Origin: JAQVEM01 sp964616545
Lineage (GTDB): Bacteria > Actinomycetota > Humimicrobiia > Humimicrobiales > Humimicrobiaceae
DNA length: 64,000 bases
Reading direction: 5' to 3'
Assembly (NCBI GenBank): GCA_964616545.1
Contig: CAZTUA010000012.1
Coordinates: 21,582-85,581 of the forward strand
The notes below the pieces were generated by a model. That model did not search any database and was not told the DNA's origin. It was given only the letters and a program-made list of their open reading frames with translations. How positions within the stretch are numbered: the first letter of the stretch is position 1; each line of letters opens with the position of its first letter. Made by a program: the position numbers and the translations under genes. Of the stretch, positions 7,652 to 16,875 are shown one piece after another.

Positions 7652-8455
7652 ATGGAAAATAACGCAGTAATTTCTCCAACACCATCTCCATCAGTAACTT
7701 CGCCTCTGGTGAAAATGGTAGACATACACAAATCCTATGGGGCAGTTACTGCGTTAAATGGAGTGGGTTTTACAGTTGGGAGAAATGAAATTGTAGGACT
7801 GATAGGAGATAACGGTGCGGGCAAGTCTACCCTTATCAAGGTGCTGACAGGAGTGGAAAAACAGGACAGAGGGAAGATTTATTGGAAGGGTGAAGAAATA
7901 AAGAAGCACACAGTTGAAAATTCGCGTAATATAGGAATTGAAACTGTTTTTCAGGACAGAGCCCTTGCAGAGAAGCAGAATATATGGCGGAATCTTTTTA
8001 TGGGGAGAGAATTAACCTATGGACGGTCAGGATTTATAAAAATTGGTAAATCGCAAAAGGAAGCAATTAATCTATTAAGGAAGATGGTTGGGCTCACCCA
8101 GTCGGGCCTCAGTCCAAATCTCGGTGTTATGGGGCTGTCCGGTGGAGAAAAACAGGGTATAGCCATCGCAAGAGCTCTTTATTTTGATGCCCAGTTAATC
8201 ATTCTTGATGAACCCACCAATAACCTGTCGCTTTCCGAAACAAATAAAGTGCTGGAATTTGTTAGGTGGATAAAAAAGAATGGTAAGTCCTGTATTTTTA
8301 TAACTCATAGCATTTATCACGTTTACTCGGTGGCAGAAAGATTTGTGATTATGGACAGGGGCAATATCATAGGCGAATTTCTAAAGAAAGACCTGTCAAT
8401 GGACGAGCTTGTTGAGAAACTGGAATATGTGGCCAAACATGGAGCACTGGCTTAA
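7652..8455 (+). CDS. Sugar ABC transporter ATP-binding protein (single domain)
   Basis: Powers uptake together with the neighbouring binding protein and permease. The Walker A motif GDNGAGKST is at residues 52-60, the signature LSGGEKQ near 165, and Walker B LIILDEPT near 187, followed by a switch His (ITHS). At 267 residues it has one nucleotide-binding domain, like FrcA, rather than the fused double domain of RbsA/MglA, so it should work as a homodimer. The stop of the binding-protein gene is only 3 bases upstream, indicating tight coupling. Confidence 0.93.
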   Translation: MENNAVISPTPSPSVTSPLVKMVDIHKSYGAVTALNGVGFTVGRNEIVGLIGDNGAGKSTLIKVLTGVEKQDRGKIYWKGEEIKKHTVENSRNIGIETVFQDRALAEKQNIWRNLFMGRELTYGRSGFIKIGKSQKEAINLLRKMVGLTQSGLSPNLGVMGLSGGEKQGIAIARALYFDAQLIILDEPTNNLSLSETNKVLEFVRWIKKNGKSCIFITHSIYHVYSVAERFVIMDRGNIIGEFLKKDLSMDELVEKLEYVAKHGALA

Positions 8456-8479
8456 AATGATGGCTGCACCATAAAATGG

Positions 8480-8517
8480 AATTTGCCCTGGTATTAAAAA
8501 ATTAAGCTGGGCAAATT
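8480..8517 (+). other. Intercistronic hairpin in the ABC operon
   Basis: Arms AATTTGCCC (8480-8488) and GGGCAAATT (8509-8517) pair perfectly over a 20-base loop. No T-run follows, so it is not a standard terminator. It separates the binding-protein and ATPase genes from the permease gene and could protect the upstream message or reduce permease output. Confidence 0.4.
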
Positions 8518-8622
8518 TCATTAGCATTTGAGTATAAAAATTTAAAGTTTTAATTTATGCTGTTTTGACTGAAAAGTACAGGAGGAAAAAAATAAAACTG
8601 TGATAAAAGAGGAACGGAGGAA

Positions 8623-9645
8623 ATGCTAGAAAAAATAAAATTAAAGATAAGTGAGTCAAAGTTACAGTTAAGTATACTGGCAGTGCTTGTAATTGTATTT
8701 GTAATATTTATTATCGGGAATCCAAGAACATTCCTCAGCTACAGAATATATTATGCATTTATGTCAACCATTCCATTTTCGGCAATTCTGGCTTTATCAT
8801 TAACACCCATTATTATTTTAGGAGAAATTGATCTTTCCTTCCCATCGGTGATGGGTTTTTCAGCCTGGGTATTTTCTGCTGTGTTTAATCAAACAAACAA
8901 TATTTATCTGGCATTTGTAACCTGCCTGGCTATGGGTATCTTTGCGGGTTACTTAAATAGCGTGCTGATAGTAAGAGTTGGGATACCATCACTGATATTA
9001 ACCATAGGAATGATGTTCCTCTGGCGGGGGCTTGTTTATGTGGCAAGCGGAGGCCATGGGCTGTCCCTTGTTGGTACTAAAGGAACACTTCTTTATAAGG
9101 CTCTTGTTGGAAGAATAGGAGGCGCGGTTCCTGCACAGACGATATGGGCTATTATAATTGCAGCGGTTTTTGCATTGATATTAAACCGCCACAGATTCGG
9201 AGCACACATACTTTATACTGGTGACGACGAAGTAAGTGCAAAAATGATGGGTGTAAATGTGGCAAGGATAAAAACAATTGTTTTTATGCAGGTGGGAGTT
9301 TTTGCCGCATTCGTGGGAGTTCTTGCAACACTTGAAGTATTATACCTGTGGCCATCAACAGGAGAAGGCTATCTTATGAAATCGCTGGCATCAGTTTTTA
9401 TAGGAGGCACCTCGGTTTTTGGCGGCGCAGGGACCATATTCGGAACCTTTATCGGAGCCATCATTATGGGGTCGCTGGAAGCCGGTATAGTTTCAGGAGG
9501 AATTTCTGGATTCTGGACGCAGTTTGTTTTTGGGCTTGTAATAGTCCTATCCCTTGCAATTTATGCATGCATGAACAAAAGAATAAGCCTGGGCAGAAAA
9601 ATAATAGGAGCTATAAAAGGACTGGCTGGAAAAAAGAAAAAGTAG
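8623..9645 (+). CDS. Sugar ABC transporter permease (RbsC-like)
   Basis: Integral membrane channel of the ribose/xylose/galactose branch. The 340 residues contain eight to ten hydrophobic segments. The family-typical region LTPIIILGEIDLSFPSVMG (consensus around G-x-I-D-L-S-V) is near residue 60, and a repeated-glycine stretch FIGGTSVFGGAGTIFGTFIGA near residue 260 is diagnostic. A GGAGG site lies just before the ATG. It is 167 bases after the ATPase gene, past an intercistronic hairpin. The tail is lysine-rich and cytoplasmic. Confidence 0.93.
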   Translation: MLEKIKLKISESKLQLSILAVLVIVFVIFIIGNPRTFLSYRIYYAFMSTIPFSAILALSLTPIIILGEIDLSFPSVMGFSAWVFSAVFNQTNNIYLAFVTCLAMGIFAGYLNSVLIVRVGIPSLILTIGMMFLWRGLVYVASGGHGLSLVGTKGTLLYKALVGRIGGAVPAQTIWAIIIAAVFALILNRHRFGAHILYTGDDEVSAKMMGVNVARIKTIVFMQVGVFAAFVGVLATLEVLYLWPSTGEGYLMKSLASVFIGGTSVFGGAGTIFGTFIGAIIMGSLEAGIVSGGISGFWTQFVFGLVIVLSLAIYACMNKRISLGRKIIGAIKGLAGKKKK

Positions 9646-9835
9646 ACCCCCTGTTGTCCGGAATAAAAAAAACTTAAAAATTGGGATTTATAAGATTAAT
9701 GGCATAAAATGTAGAAGATTCTAAAAGATTTAGTATTTATTCTGGTTTTTACAGCACATATATGTCCGGATAGCAAAAGTAAATTAAAGGTGATTGGTAA
9801 ATTAGAGTTAATTATCTATGTAATCTATATAAGAG

Positions 9836-10030
9836 ATGAAAAGAGAGAAAGTGAAGTTAAATAAAAAAGTAACACAGGAAAAAATAATTAAAAGAAAAAG
9901 AAATAATAAAAAAAACAATGCAGGCGAAAACCTGGATGAGAGGGAATTCAGGAAAGACTCTGGTCTTAAAAAGAAAATAGTGATAAAAGAAGACGGTAGA
10001 TACCTGATCTATTATGATTTTAATAAATGA
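9836..10030 (+). CDS. Small basic protein of unknown function
   Basis: Sixty-four residues, very rich in Lys and Arg in the first 35, ending in a less charged segment GRYLIYYDFNK that looks like a short beta-rich tail. I do not recognise the family with certainty. The conserved-looking tail and its position just before galT argue for a real gene. It has no membrane segment and no Cys. It could be a nucleic-acid-binding or accessory protein. The AGATGAAAAG context gives only a modest ribosome site. Confidence 0.5.
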   Translation: MKREKVKLNKKVTQEKIIKRKRNNKKNNAGENLDEREFRKDSGLKKKIVIKEDGRYLIYYDFNK

Positions 10031-10084
10031 TATTAAAATTAATAATCAATTGTAAAATTATAAAAAAAATAATGGGGGTAAAAA

Positions 10085-11086
10085 ATATTAGAATTAAGGT
10101 ATGATCCGGTTAAAAATAAGTGGGTCGCAATGGCGACCAAAAGGCAGGGAAGAACTTTTCTACCCCCAAAAGATTTCTGTCCCCTGTGTCCTACAAAAAA
10201 TAAAAAAATAATTACCGAGATCCCGCAGAGCAGTTATGATATCGTAGTATTTGAGAATAAATTTCCAACATTTGAGAGAAAGCCGGATAAGCTTGATTTT
10301 TTTAATAACCCTGAAAATAAAGGTGATTTTTCTTATTCAAAAATGCAGTCCAGGGGAATCTGTGAAGTTGTCTGTTATACCCAGAAACATGATCTGTTCC
10401 TTGAGGATATGCCGGTAAAAAAAATAAATGATTTAATAAAGGTCTGGCAGGACAGGTATTTTAACCTGGGGAATAAAAGCTTTATAAAATATGTTTTTAT
10501 TTTTGAAAATAAAGGGAAAGAGATAGGCGTTACCCTTTCCCATCCTCACGGCCAGATATATGCATTTCCCTATATACCGCCGGTTATTCTCGGGGAAATA
10601 AAATCATCTGAAGAATTTTACAAAAAAAATAAAAAATGTCTCCACTGTGCCATAATAGAAAGGGAATTGAATGATAAGAGCCGGATTGTTATTAAAAATG
10701 ATGATTTTGCTGCATTTATCCCATTTTATGCCGGCTGGCCCTATGAAGTGCATATTTATTCCCTGAGGCACCTTGGCAGTATATGTGAGCTTGAAGATAG
10801 AGAAATTCATTCTCTCTCAAAAACAATCAGGCAACTGATAAACGGTTACAATAAACTTTTTAGCTTCAGGATGCCCTATGTAATGGTAATGCACCAGAGA
10901 CCGACTGACGGCAGAGAACACGGCTATTATCATTTTCATATTGAGTTTTACCCCCCGTACAGAACAGAGAACAAATTAAAGTATATGGCAGGATGTGAGC
11001 TTGGCGCGGGTACATTCATAAATGATACTTTACCAGAAGAAAAAGCTGCTGAATTAAGGAAAATATTGGAAAAACAGAAACAATAG
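10085..11086 (+). CDS. galT: Galactose-1-phosphate uridylyltransferase, unusual start
   Basis: Exchanges UMP between UDP-glucose and galactose-1-phosphate. The active-site triad His-Pro-His (SHPHGQIYAFPY) is present, as are Cys pairs for metal (CPLC, CLHC) and a C-terminal HFHIEFYPP. The first ATG (10130) would cut off the conserved beginning. The same frame upstream encodes LELRYDPVKNKWVAM, the standard galT N-terminus, but has no ATG, GTG or TTG before a stop at 10079. An ATA at 10085, seven bases after a G5 tract, is the best in-frame start. Alternatively one extra A in the A6 run at 10080-10085 has put an ATG at 10072 out of frame. About 333 residues. Confidence 0.9.
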   Translation: MLELRYDPVKNKWVAMATKRQGRTFLPPKDFCPLCPTKNKKIITEIPQSSYDIVVFENKFPTFERKPDKLDFFNNPENKGDFSYSKMQSRGICEVVCYTQKHDLFLEDMPVKKINDLIKVWQDRYFNLGNKSFIKYVFIFENKGKEIGVTLSHPHGQIYAFPYIPPVILGEIKSSEEFYKKNKKCLHCAIIERELNDKSRIVIKNDDFAAFIPFYAGWPYEVHIYSLRHLGSICELEDREIHSLSKTIRQLINGYNKLFSFRMPYVMVMHQRPTDGREHGYYHFHIEFYPPYRTENKLKYMAGCELGAGTFINDTLPEEKAAELRKILEKQKQ

Positions 11087-11171
11087 AGTATTATTAATAT
11101 CTATAAAATTCTGGCATTGATTGTATAAATTCATCCGGTAATTTTTAAACTTTAATATAAAAGGAATTAAT

Positions 11172-12635
11172 ATGGCAGATAAAAGTAAAAAGAAAAAATC
11201 CCGGTCCAGCATATCAGGCGAGATGAATACTCTCATGATGGAAGCACTGATGGACCACATTCCTGATAGTATTTATTTTAAGGACCTTGAAAGCAGGATT
11301 ATAAGAGTAAATAAAGCCTGTGCGGAAATGGCTTATAAAATGAAATCTCCCGAAGAAGCGGCTGGCAAGACAGATTTTGATATTTTTTCAAAAGAGCATG
11401 CAAGCCAGGCGTACGCAGACGAGCAGCGTATAATAAAAGCCGGAAAGCCCATAGTAAACATTGAGGAAAAGGAAACATGGAGATTTGAGAAGGAACCCAG
11501 GTGGATATCAACAACAAAAATGCCCTTTTATGACAGAGAGGGCAATATAATAGGAACATTTGGTATTTCAAGGGATATTTCGGATAGAAAAAAGGCAGAA
11601 GAAAAAGTAGAATACCTCTCCTTCCATGATACCCTTACGGGCCTTTACAACAGGGCATATTTTGAAGAAGAGCTGAAAAGGCTTGATACCCCAAGGCAGC
11701 TCCCCCTTACAATAGTAATGGGAGACGTAAACGGCCTGAAGGTAATAAATGATGCATACGGTCACACAAAGGGAGACGAATTCCTGGTAAAGATAGCCGG
11801 TGTACTTAAAGATGCCTTTAGAGATGAAGATATCCTGTCAAGATGGGGAGGAGACGAGTTTATAACAATTCTGCCCAGAACCACATACAGAGATGCACAG
11901 AAGATTGTAAGAAGAATTAAAAGCTTATGCAAAAAAAAGGAGACAGAGGGTATACCCTTAAGCATTTCCCTTGGAATTGCAACGAAAAAAGAACCAGAAG
12001 AAAACATAGAAGATGTAATTAAAAAAGCCGAGGACAAAATGTATAAATGCAAGGTAGCTGACAGCAAATCCGTCCATGAGAGTCTTGTGGAATCTCTTAA
12101 GGAAAACTTGAAAAAAGGAGATTCAAGAAACGATACACGCATAAAAAAGATGGAAGAGTACGCATTACTTCTTGGAGAGAAATTAAACCTGTCCTCTGCC
12201 AAGCTTGAGGAGCTGAAGCTTCTTATAAATCTTCATAACATAGGAAAGATTGCTCTGGTTGACGAGATAATGTCCAAGAGAGGAAGGCTTACAAAGGAAG
12301 AATGGGGAATAATAAAGGAGCTGCCTTTGATAGGATACCGTATTGCAGAGTCCTCCCAGAAACTCAGACCCATAGCAGAGCCCATACTTGCTCACCATGA
12401 ATGGTACAACGGAAGCGGATACCCGAGGGGCATAAAGGGTGAAGAAATACCGGTAATCTCAAGGATATCTGCTCTTATAAATGCCTATGAGGCCATGACA
12501 TCCCCGAGGCCCTACAGAAGAAAAATGACAAAGAAAGAGGCAATAGCAGAGATTAAAAAATGCAGCGGCACACAGTTTGACCCTGCAATAGCGAAAATTT
12601 TTACTGAAGCGCTAAAAAAGGAGAAAGAGAAATAA
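11172..12635 (+). CDS. PAS-GGDEF protein with a degenerate HD-GYP domain
   Basis: Cyclic-di-GMP signalling protein, soluble, 487 residues. A PAS sensor spans about 20-140. A GGDEF domain spans about 145-300, with the intact signature RWGGDEF (226-230) and an upstream product-inhibition site R217-x-x-D220. An HD-GYP-like domain spans about 315-485. In that domain the metal pair is His355-Asn356 instead of His-Asp, and the first conserved His appears to be Asp321, while HHE and GSGYP are kept. The cyclase is probably active; the phosphodiesterase half is probably impaired. It stands alone between galT and the convergent nadE. Confidence 0.92.
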   Translation: MADKSKKKKSRSSISGEMNTLMMEALMDHIPDSIYFKDLESRIIRVNKACAEMAYKMKSPEEAAGKTDFDIFSKEHASQAYADEQRIIKAGKPIVNIEEKETWRFEKEPRWISTTKMPFYDREGNIIGTFGISRDISDRKKAEEKVEYLSFHDTLTGLYNRAYFEEELKRLDTPRQLPLTIVMGDVNGLKVINDAYGHTKGDEFLVKIAGVLKDAFRDEDILSRWGGDEFITILPRTTYRDAQKIVRRIKSLCKKKETEGIPLSISLGIATKKEPEENIEDVIKKAEDKMYKCKVADSKSVHESLVESLKENLKKGDSRNDTRIKKMEEYALLLGEKLNLSSAKLEELKLLINLHNIGKIALVDEIMSKRGRLTKEEWGIIKELPLIGYRIAESSQKLRPIAEPILAHHEWYNGSGYPRGIKGEEIPVISRISALINAYEAMTSPRPYRRKMTKKEAIAEIKKCSGTQFDPAIAKIFTEALKKEKEK

Positions 12636-14393
12636 TTACAGTCTATAATTATTGGTAATGGGATATCTTCTGTCTTTCCCAAATGCACGGGGTGTTATTT
12701 TAATACCGGGAGAGCCCTGCCTTCTTTTATACTCACTGGAATCTACCATATTAATTATGTTTTTAACTATTTTCTTATCAAAGCCCTTCTTTATGATTGA
12801 ATGAAAATCCAGATTTTCCTCGATATATTCTTTAAGCACAGGGTCCAGCACTTTATAAGGAGGAAGGCTGTCTTCGTCCTTCTGTCCGGGTTTAAGCTCG
12901 GCCGATGGAACTTTAGTAAGTATATTTTCAGGAATTACATCTGAGTATTTTTTATTGATAAAACTACATATACGGTAAACCATAGTCTTATATACATCCT
13001 TAATTGGTGAAAAGCCGCCGGCCATATCACCGTAAAGGGTACAGTACCCCACGCTTATTTCACTTTTATTTCCAGTTGATAATACAAGATAGCTATTTTC
13101 ATTTGCCACGGCCATTATAATATTTCCCCTTATACGCGCCTGTATGTTTTCTTTCGTGATATTTATCCCGGTATCTTTAAATATAGAGCTCAAACTTTTA
13201 AGATAGCTTTTGTATATCGTTGAAATTGGTATTGTAATATATTTAACGCCGAGGTTACGGCACAGATCTTCAGAGTCTTTAATGCTTCCGGGAGAAGAGT
13301 AAAGGGACGGCATCAGCACTCCGGTGACATTGTCTTTTCCCAGAGCGAGCGAGGCTATTACTATGGTAAGGGCGGAGTCTATGCCGCCGCTTAAAGCTAT
13401 GACAACTTTTTTAAAATTATTTTTTCTTACATAATCCCCTGTACCAAGAATCAGGGCTTCAAGTATTTCTTCTTCACGGCAGGAGATTTTATATTTGTTT
13501 TTATTACTATTATCATTTTTAAATCGCGCTGCTCTGCCTTTTTTCTTTGCGGGAAAGTATTTTAAATCAACAACAGGCAGAGATCTGCGGCCATCTATAA
13601 ATTTACCGTCTGTTTTTAGCTGTTCTCTGTTTATGAGTTGTGAAGGCGATGCTCCCGGAGCTTTATAGTCATATATTAAAACATCTTCTGCAAATGATTT
13701 TGCACTGGCAAGGACTCTGCCTTTTTTATTAAGAATTAAACTGTTGCCGTCAAATACCAGCTCATCCTGACCGCCAATCATGTTTAGATAGACTATATTT
13801 AAATTGTTTTCTATTGCTGCCCTGGATAAAATATCCATTCTTTCTTTAATTTTATCGGTGTGATACGGGGATGCGGAAATATTTATTGAAAGCTCTGCTC
13901 CTCCGGCGAGAGCCTGGGTCCTGACCGGGCCTTCCGGATGGAATATGTCCTCGCATATGTTAATTCCTATAAAGGTGCCTGCTACTTTAAGGACAAAATT
14001 TTTGCTGCCTTTTTTAAAATACCTTTCCTCGTCAAAAACGGAATAATTTGGAAGAAAATGTTTATTATATACGGCATGTATACGGTTATTATAAATTACT
14101 GCTGCCGAGTTATATATTCCGTCCTTCTCGCTGTTAACGAAACCGGTAACTGTGATTATATCTGGAGCCAGCTCTTTTAGCCTGTGTGTGTATTTTATAT
14201 TTTCATCAATAAAGATGCTTTTTAGAAGTAAATCTTCCGGCGGATAACCTGTGATACAGAGTTCCGGAAATACTGCCATATCAGCCCCCGCTGCTGCTGC
14301 TTTCTCAATATGGCCGGCAATGAGCTCATAGTTTCCCTTAAGGTCGCCTACGGCGGGATTTATCTGTGCTAGATATAATCTTAAAATAGAAAT
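12636..14393 (-). CDS. nadE: Glutamine-dependent NAD+ synthetase, ATT start
   Basis: Makes NAD from deamido-NAD using glutamine-derived ammonia. The N-terminal nitrilase-like amidase shows the Glu of AVFPEL, the Lys of YNKHFLPNY and the Cys of GINICEDIF. The C-terminal synthetase has the PP-loop SGGIDSA. The first ATG (14279) falls inside the amidase, just before VFPEL. Thirty-eight further in-frame codons encode the expected opening LYLAQINPAVGDLKGNYE with no ATG, GTG or TTG. The best start is an ATT ending at 14393, five bases after GGAG. A stop lies eight codons further up. About 585 residues. It converges with the GGDEF gene with no gap. Confidence 0.92.
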   Translation of the reverse strand: MSILRLYLAQINPAVGDLKGNYELIAGHIEKAAAAGADMAVFPELCITGYPPEDLLLKSIFIDENIKYTHRLKELAPDIITVTGFVNSEKDGIYNSAAVIYNNRIHAVYNKHFLPNYSVFDEERYFKKGSKNFVLKVAGTFIGINICEDIFHPEGPVRTQALAGGAELSINISASPYHTDKIKERMDILSRAAIENNLNIVYLNMIGGQDELVFDGNSLILNKKGRVLASAKSFAEDVLIYDYKAPGASPSQLINREQLKTDGKFIDGRRSLPVVDLKYFPAKKKGRAARFKNDNSNKNKYKISCREEEILEALILGTGDYVRKNNFKKVVIALSGGIDSALTIVIASLALGKDNVTGVLMPSLYSSPGSIKDSEDLCRNLGVKYITIPISTIYKSYLKSLSSIFKDTGINITKENIQARIRGNIIMAVANENSYLVLSTGNKSEISVGYCTLYGDMAGGFSPIKDVYKTMVYRICSFINKKYSDVIPENILTKVPSAELKPGQKDEDSLPPYKVLDPVLKEYIEENLDFHSIIKKGFDKKIVKNIINMVDSSEYKRRQGSPGIKITPRAFGKDRRYPITNNYRL

Positions 14394-14487
14394 TTTTGCT
14401 CCTTTTATAAAAAGTTATTAGATATTAATTTAATTATTTCTGATTTAGATAAACTGATTTAATTATAATACTTTTTAACAATTAAAT

Positions 14488-15666
14488 TTACTTCCGGTAC
14501 AGAGGAGACATCATTCTTAGGTCTGATACAACTTTCGGTATTACTTCCAGGAAATAATCCACTTCTTCTTTTGTGTTTTCAAAACCCAGTGTGATTCTTA
14601 AGGAGCCATGAGCTTCTTCAGCGGTCAGGCCCATTGCAATTAGAGTGTGTGACGGTTTTAAAGATGAAGAAGAGCAGGCAGAACCGCTTGAAGAAGCAAT
14701 ACCTGCATGGTCAAGTCTCAGAACTATTGATTCACCCTCTATATATTTAAAGGAAAAGTTGCAGTTTCCCGGAAGCCTTTTTACAGGATGACCGTTAAGC
14801 CTGACGTCGTCAATTTTACCCGGGAGCTCTTTTATGAGATATTCTCTTAGTTCTGTAATATATGCTATCTTTTTTGAGAGTTTTTTCTGATTTATTTCCG
14901 AAGCTTTTGCCAGACCGGCTATTCCGGGAATATTTTCTGTGCCCGACCTTATTCCCCTTTCATGTCCCCCGCCAAGTATCTGAGGCGTTATTTTTGTCCC
15001 CTTTCTTATGTAAAGAGCTCCTACTCCCTTGGGACCGTATATTTTATGTCCGGAAAGAGACAAAAGGTCAACGTTTAAGCGGTTAACATCCGTTTCTATA
15101 CTGGAAAAGCTCTGAACTGCATCAGTGTGGAAAATAATATTATGCTCCTTTAATATTTTTCCTATTTCTTCAACAGGCTGAATTGTCCCAACAATATTAT
15201 TTGCATGCATAATGGTTGCCATTATGGTCTTCGGGGTTATAGCCTTTTTTATATCTTCCGGGTCTACAAGACCTGAACTGTCAACAGGGATATAAGTTAT
15301 ACTGAAACCCTGTCTTGATAATTTCTTCAAAGGCATATGAACTGCAGGGTGTTCAATTTCAGATGTGATAATATGGTTGCCCTTCTTCCTGTAAGATTCT
15401 GCTACTCCTGCTATTGCAAGATTATCGCTCTCGGTACCGCAGCCTGTAAAAATTATTTCTTCGGGGCCGGCTCCAAGCGATTTTGCAATCACACTTCTTG
15501 AGTGCTCGAGTATTTCCCTGGCCCTCAGGCCGGGAGAGTGAGGTTCAGAAGCATTGCCGTAATAAACCGTGAAGCATTTATTAATTTCATCAACCACTTC
15601 AGGTAAAACAGGAGTGGTTGCGCTGTGGTCAAAGTATATATATTTAAGTTTTTTATTCATATTCAT
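14488..15666 (-). CDS. Cysteine desulfurase (NifS/IscS family)
   Basis: PLP enzyme that takes sulfur from cysteine for Fe-S clusters or tRNA thiolation. The start is YFDHSATTPV, the PLP Lys lies in SLSGHKIYGPKG, and the catalytic Cys in SGSACSSSSLKPSH, in the longer-loop style of group I enzymes. Translation probably starts at 15666 or 15660, because AAAAAGGAG lies just upstream; a longer frame to 15723 adds a non-conserved extension. No scaffold gene (iscU/nifU) adjoins it, so the acceptor is unknown. It follows nadE in direction with about 90 bases between them. Confidence 0.94.
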   Translation of the reverse strand: MNMNKKLKYIYFDHSATTPVLPEVVDEINKCFTVYYGNASEPHSPGLRAREILEHSRSVIAKSLGAGPEEIIFTGCGTESDNLAIAGVAESYRKKGNHIITSEIEHPAVHMPLKKLSRQGFSITYIPVDSSGLVDPEDIKKAITPKTIMATIMHANNIVGTIQPVEEIGKILKEHNIIFHTDAVQSFSSIETDVNRLNVDLLSLSGHKIYGPKGVGALYIRKGTKITPQILGGGHERGIRSGTENIPGIAGLAKASEINQKKLSKKIAYITELREYLIKELPGKIDDVRLNGHPVKRLPGNCNFSFKYIEGESIVLRLDHAGIASSSGSACSSSSLKPSHTLIAMGLTAEEAHGSLRITLGFENTKEEVDYFLEVIPKVVSDLRMMSPLYRK

Positions 15667-15920
15667 ATTCTCCTTTTTAAAACAATGTGAGAAAAAACTA
15701 TCACTGATTTTTAATGCTGTCAATTATTTATATAATACCAGATAAACCCGGAATGAAATAATATATTCGCAGGCAGCCGCTAATAATATTTACTATGGAC
15801 TAATATTACAATTTGATATATTAAAATAGTTGATTTATTTGTCAAAGTTAATTAAAATTATTAAAATTATAATCTGTAAAATTTTTAGATATTGTTGTTT
15901 TGATATGCAGGCAGGATAAA

Positions 15921-16766
15921 ATGCTTAAAAATATATTGCCCTATGTAGATAAAATTCTTAGATATACAAATGAAATATTTATAATCAAGGATAATGAAAA
16001 TAATATTCTTTTTATAAATGATAAGATAAAGGATTACGGCTACCAGCCCGAAAGCCTGACAGGCAAAAATTATTTAACGCTGCTTTCCCCAAAACACAAG
16101 GGGAAAAGATTTAAAGAAATTGTCAATAACAAAAAAGCCTTAAATTATGAGGTAGAATTTCTTAAAAAGAATGGCGGTATTGTCAATGCACTTGCAACTA
16201 ATTCCCCGGTCTCAGATAATGATGGGAAAATTTTGTTTGTAGTTTCCACACTTACTGATATAACTTCTTATAAACAGTTGCAAAAAAAACTTACTGAATC
16301 GACATATATGGATTATTTAACAGGCCTTTACAATATAAGATATTTATACAAAAGATTGAGCGAAGAGTTAAACAGGGGGAAGAGAAAGAAAGAAGATATT
16401 GCCATAATAATGTTTGATATTGATAATTTTAAAAAATTTAATGACAGCTACGGGCATGAAAAAGGAAATAGTCTGCTTAAAAGACTGGGCGCCATTATAC
16501 GCAAAAACATAAGAAGGGGAGTGGACTTAGGGTTCAGGTTTGGCGGGGATGAATTTCTGATAATTGTGAATCAGGCCGGGGATAATATTGCCTATGAAAT
16601 TGCCTCCAGGATAAGAGAAAGCTTTCTAAATCTAGATTATAAAAATCTGGATATTAGTATGGGGATAGAGTATTATTTTAATAATTCTGGTATTAAAAAT
16701 TTAATAGCCAGGGCTGATAAAAAAGTCTATATGGCAAAAAAATCTAATGAGAAAATAGTAAAATAA
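15921..16766 (+). CDS. PAS-GGDEF diguanylate cyclase
   Basis: Probably makes cyclic-di-GMP. A PAS domain at about residues 10-115 ends in the usual SYKQLQKKL linker, followed by a GGDEF domain starting at YMDYLTGLYNIRYLY. The active-site motif FRFGGDEF is intact and an inhibition site R-G-V-D lies just upstream of it. There are no membrane segments. The ATG at 15921 is preceded by CAGGATAA and is preferred to a TTG seven codons earlier. It stands alone with AT-rich DNA upstream. Confidence 0.9.
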   Translation: MLKNILPYVDKILRYTNEIFIIKDNENNILFINDKIKDYGYQPESLTGKNYLTLLSPKHKGKRFKEIVNNKKALNYEVEFLKKNGGIVNALATNSPVSDNDGKILFVVSTLTDITSYKQLQKKLTESTYMDYLTGLYNIRYLYKRLSEELNRGKRKKEDIAIIMFDIDNFKKFNDSYGHEKGNSLLKRLGAIIRKNIRRGVDLGFRFGGDEFLIIVNQAGDNIAYEIASRIRESFLNLDYKNLDISMGIEYYFNNSGIKNLIARADKKVYMAKKSNEKIVK

Positions 16767-16875
16767 ATACGATAAAATAAATAATTAAGTAAGTCTGTTA
16801 AAATATAGTTCATTTTAATATAATATGCTCTTAATATTAAAAGAGTTTTTTATTTTGCAAGGAAGATTATCAAAT

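Noticed and set aside
11762..12202. Minus-strand open frame (146 codons) opposite the GGDEF domain
   Set aside because: It is the shadow of a clear GGDEF coding region.
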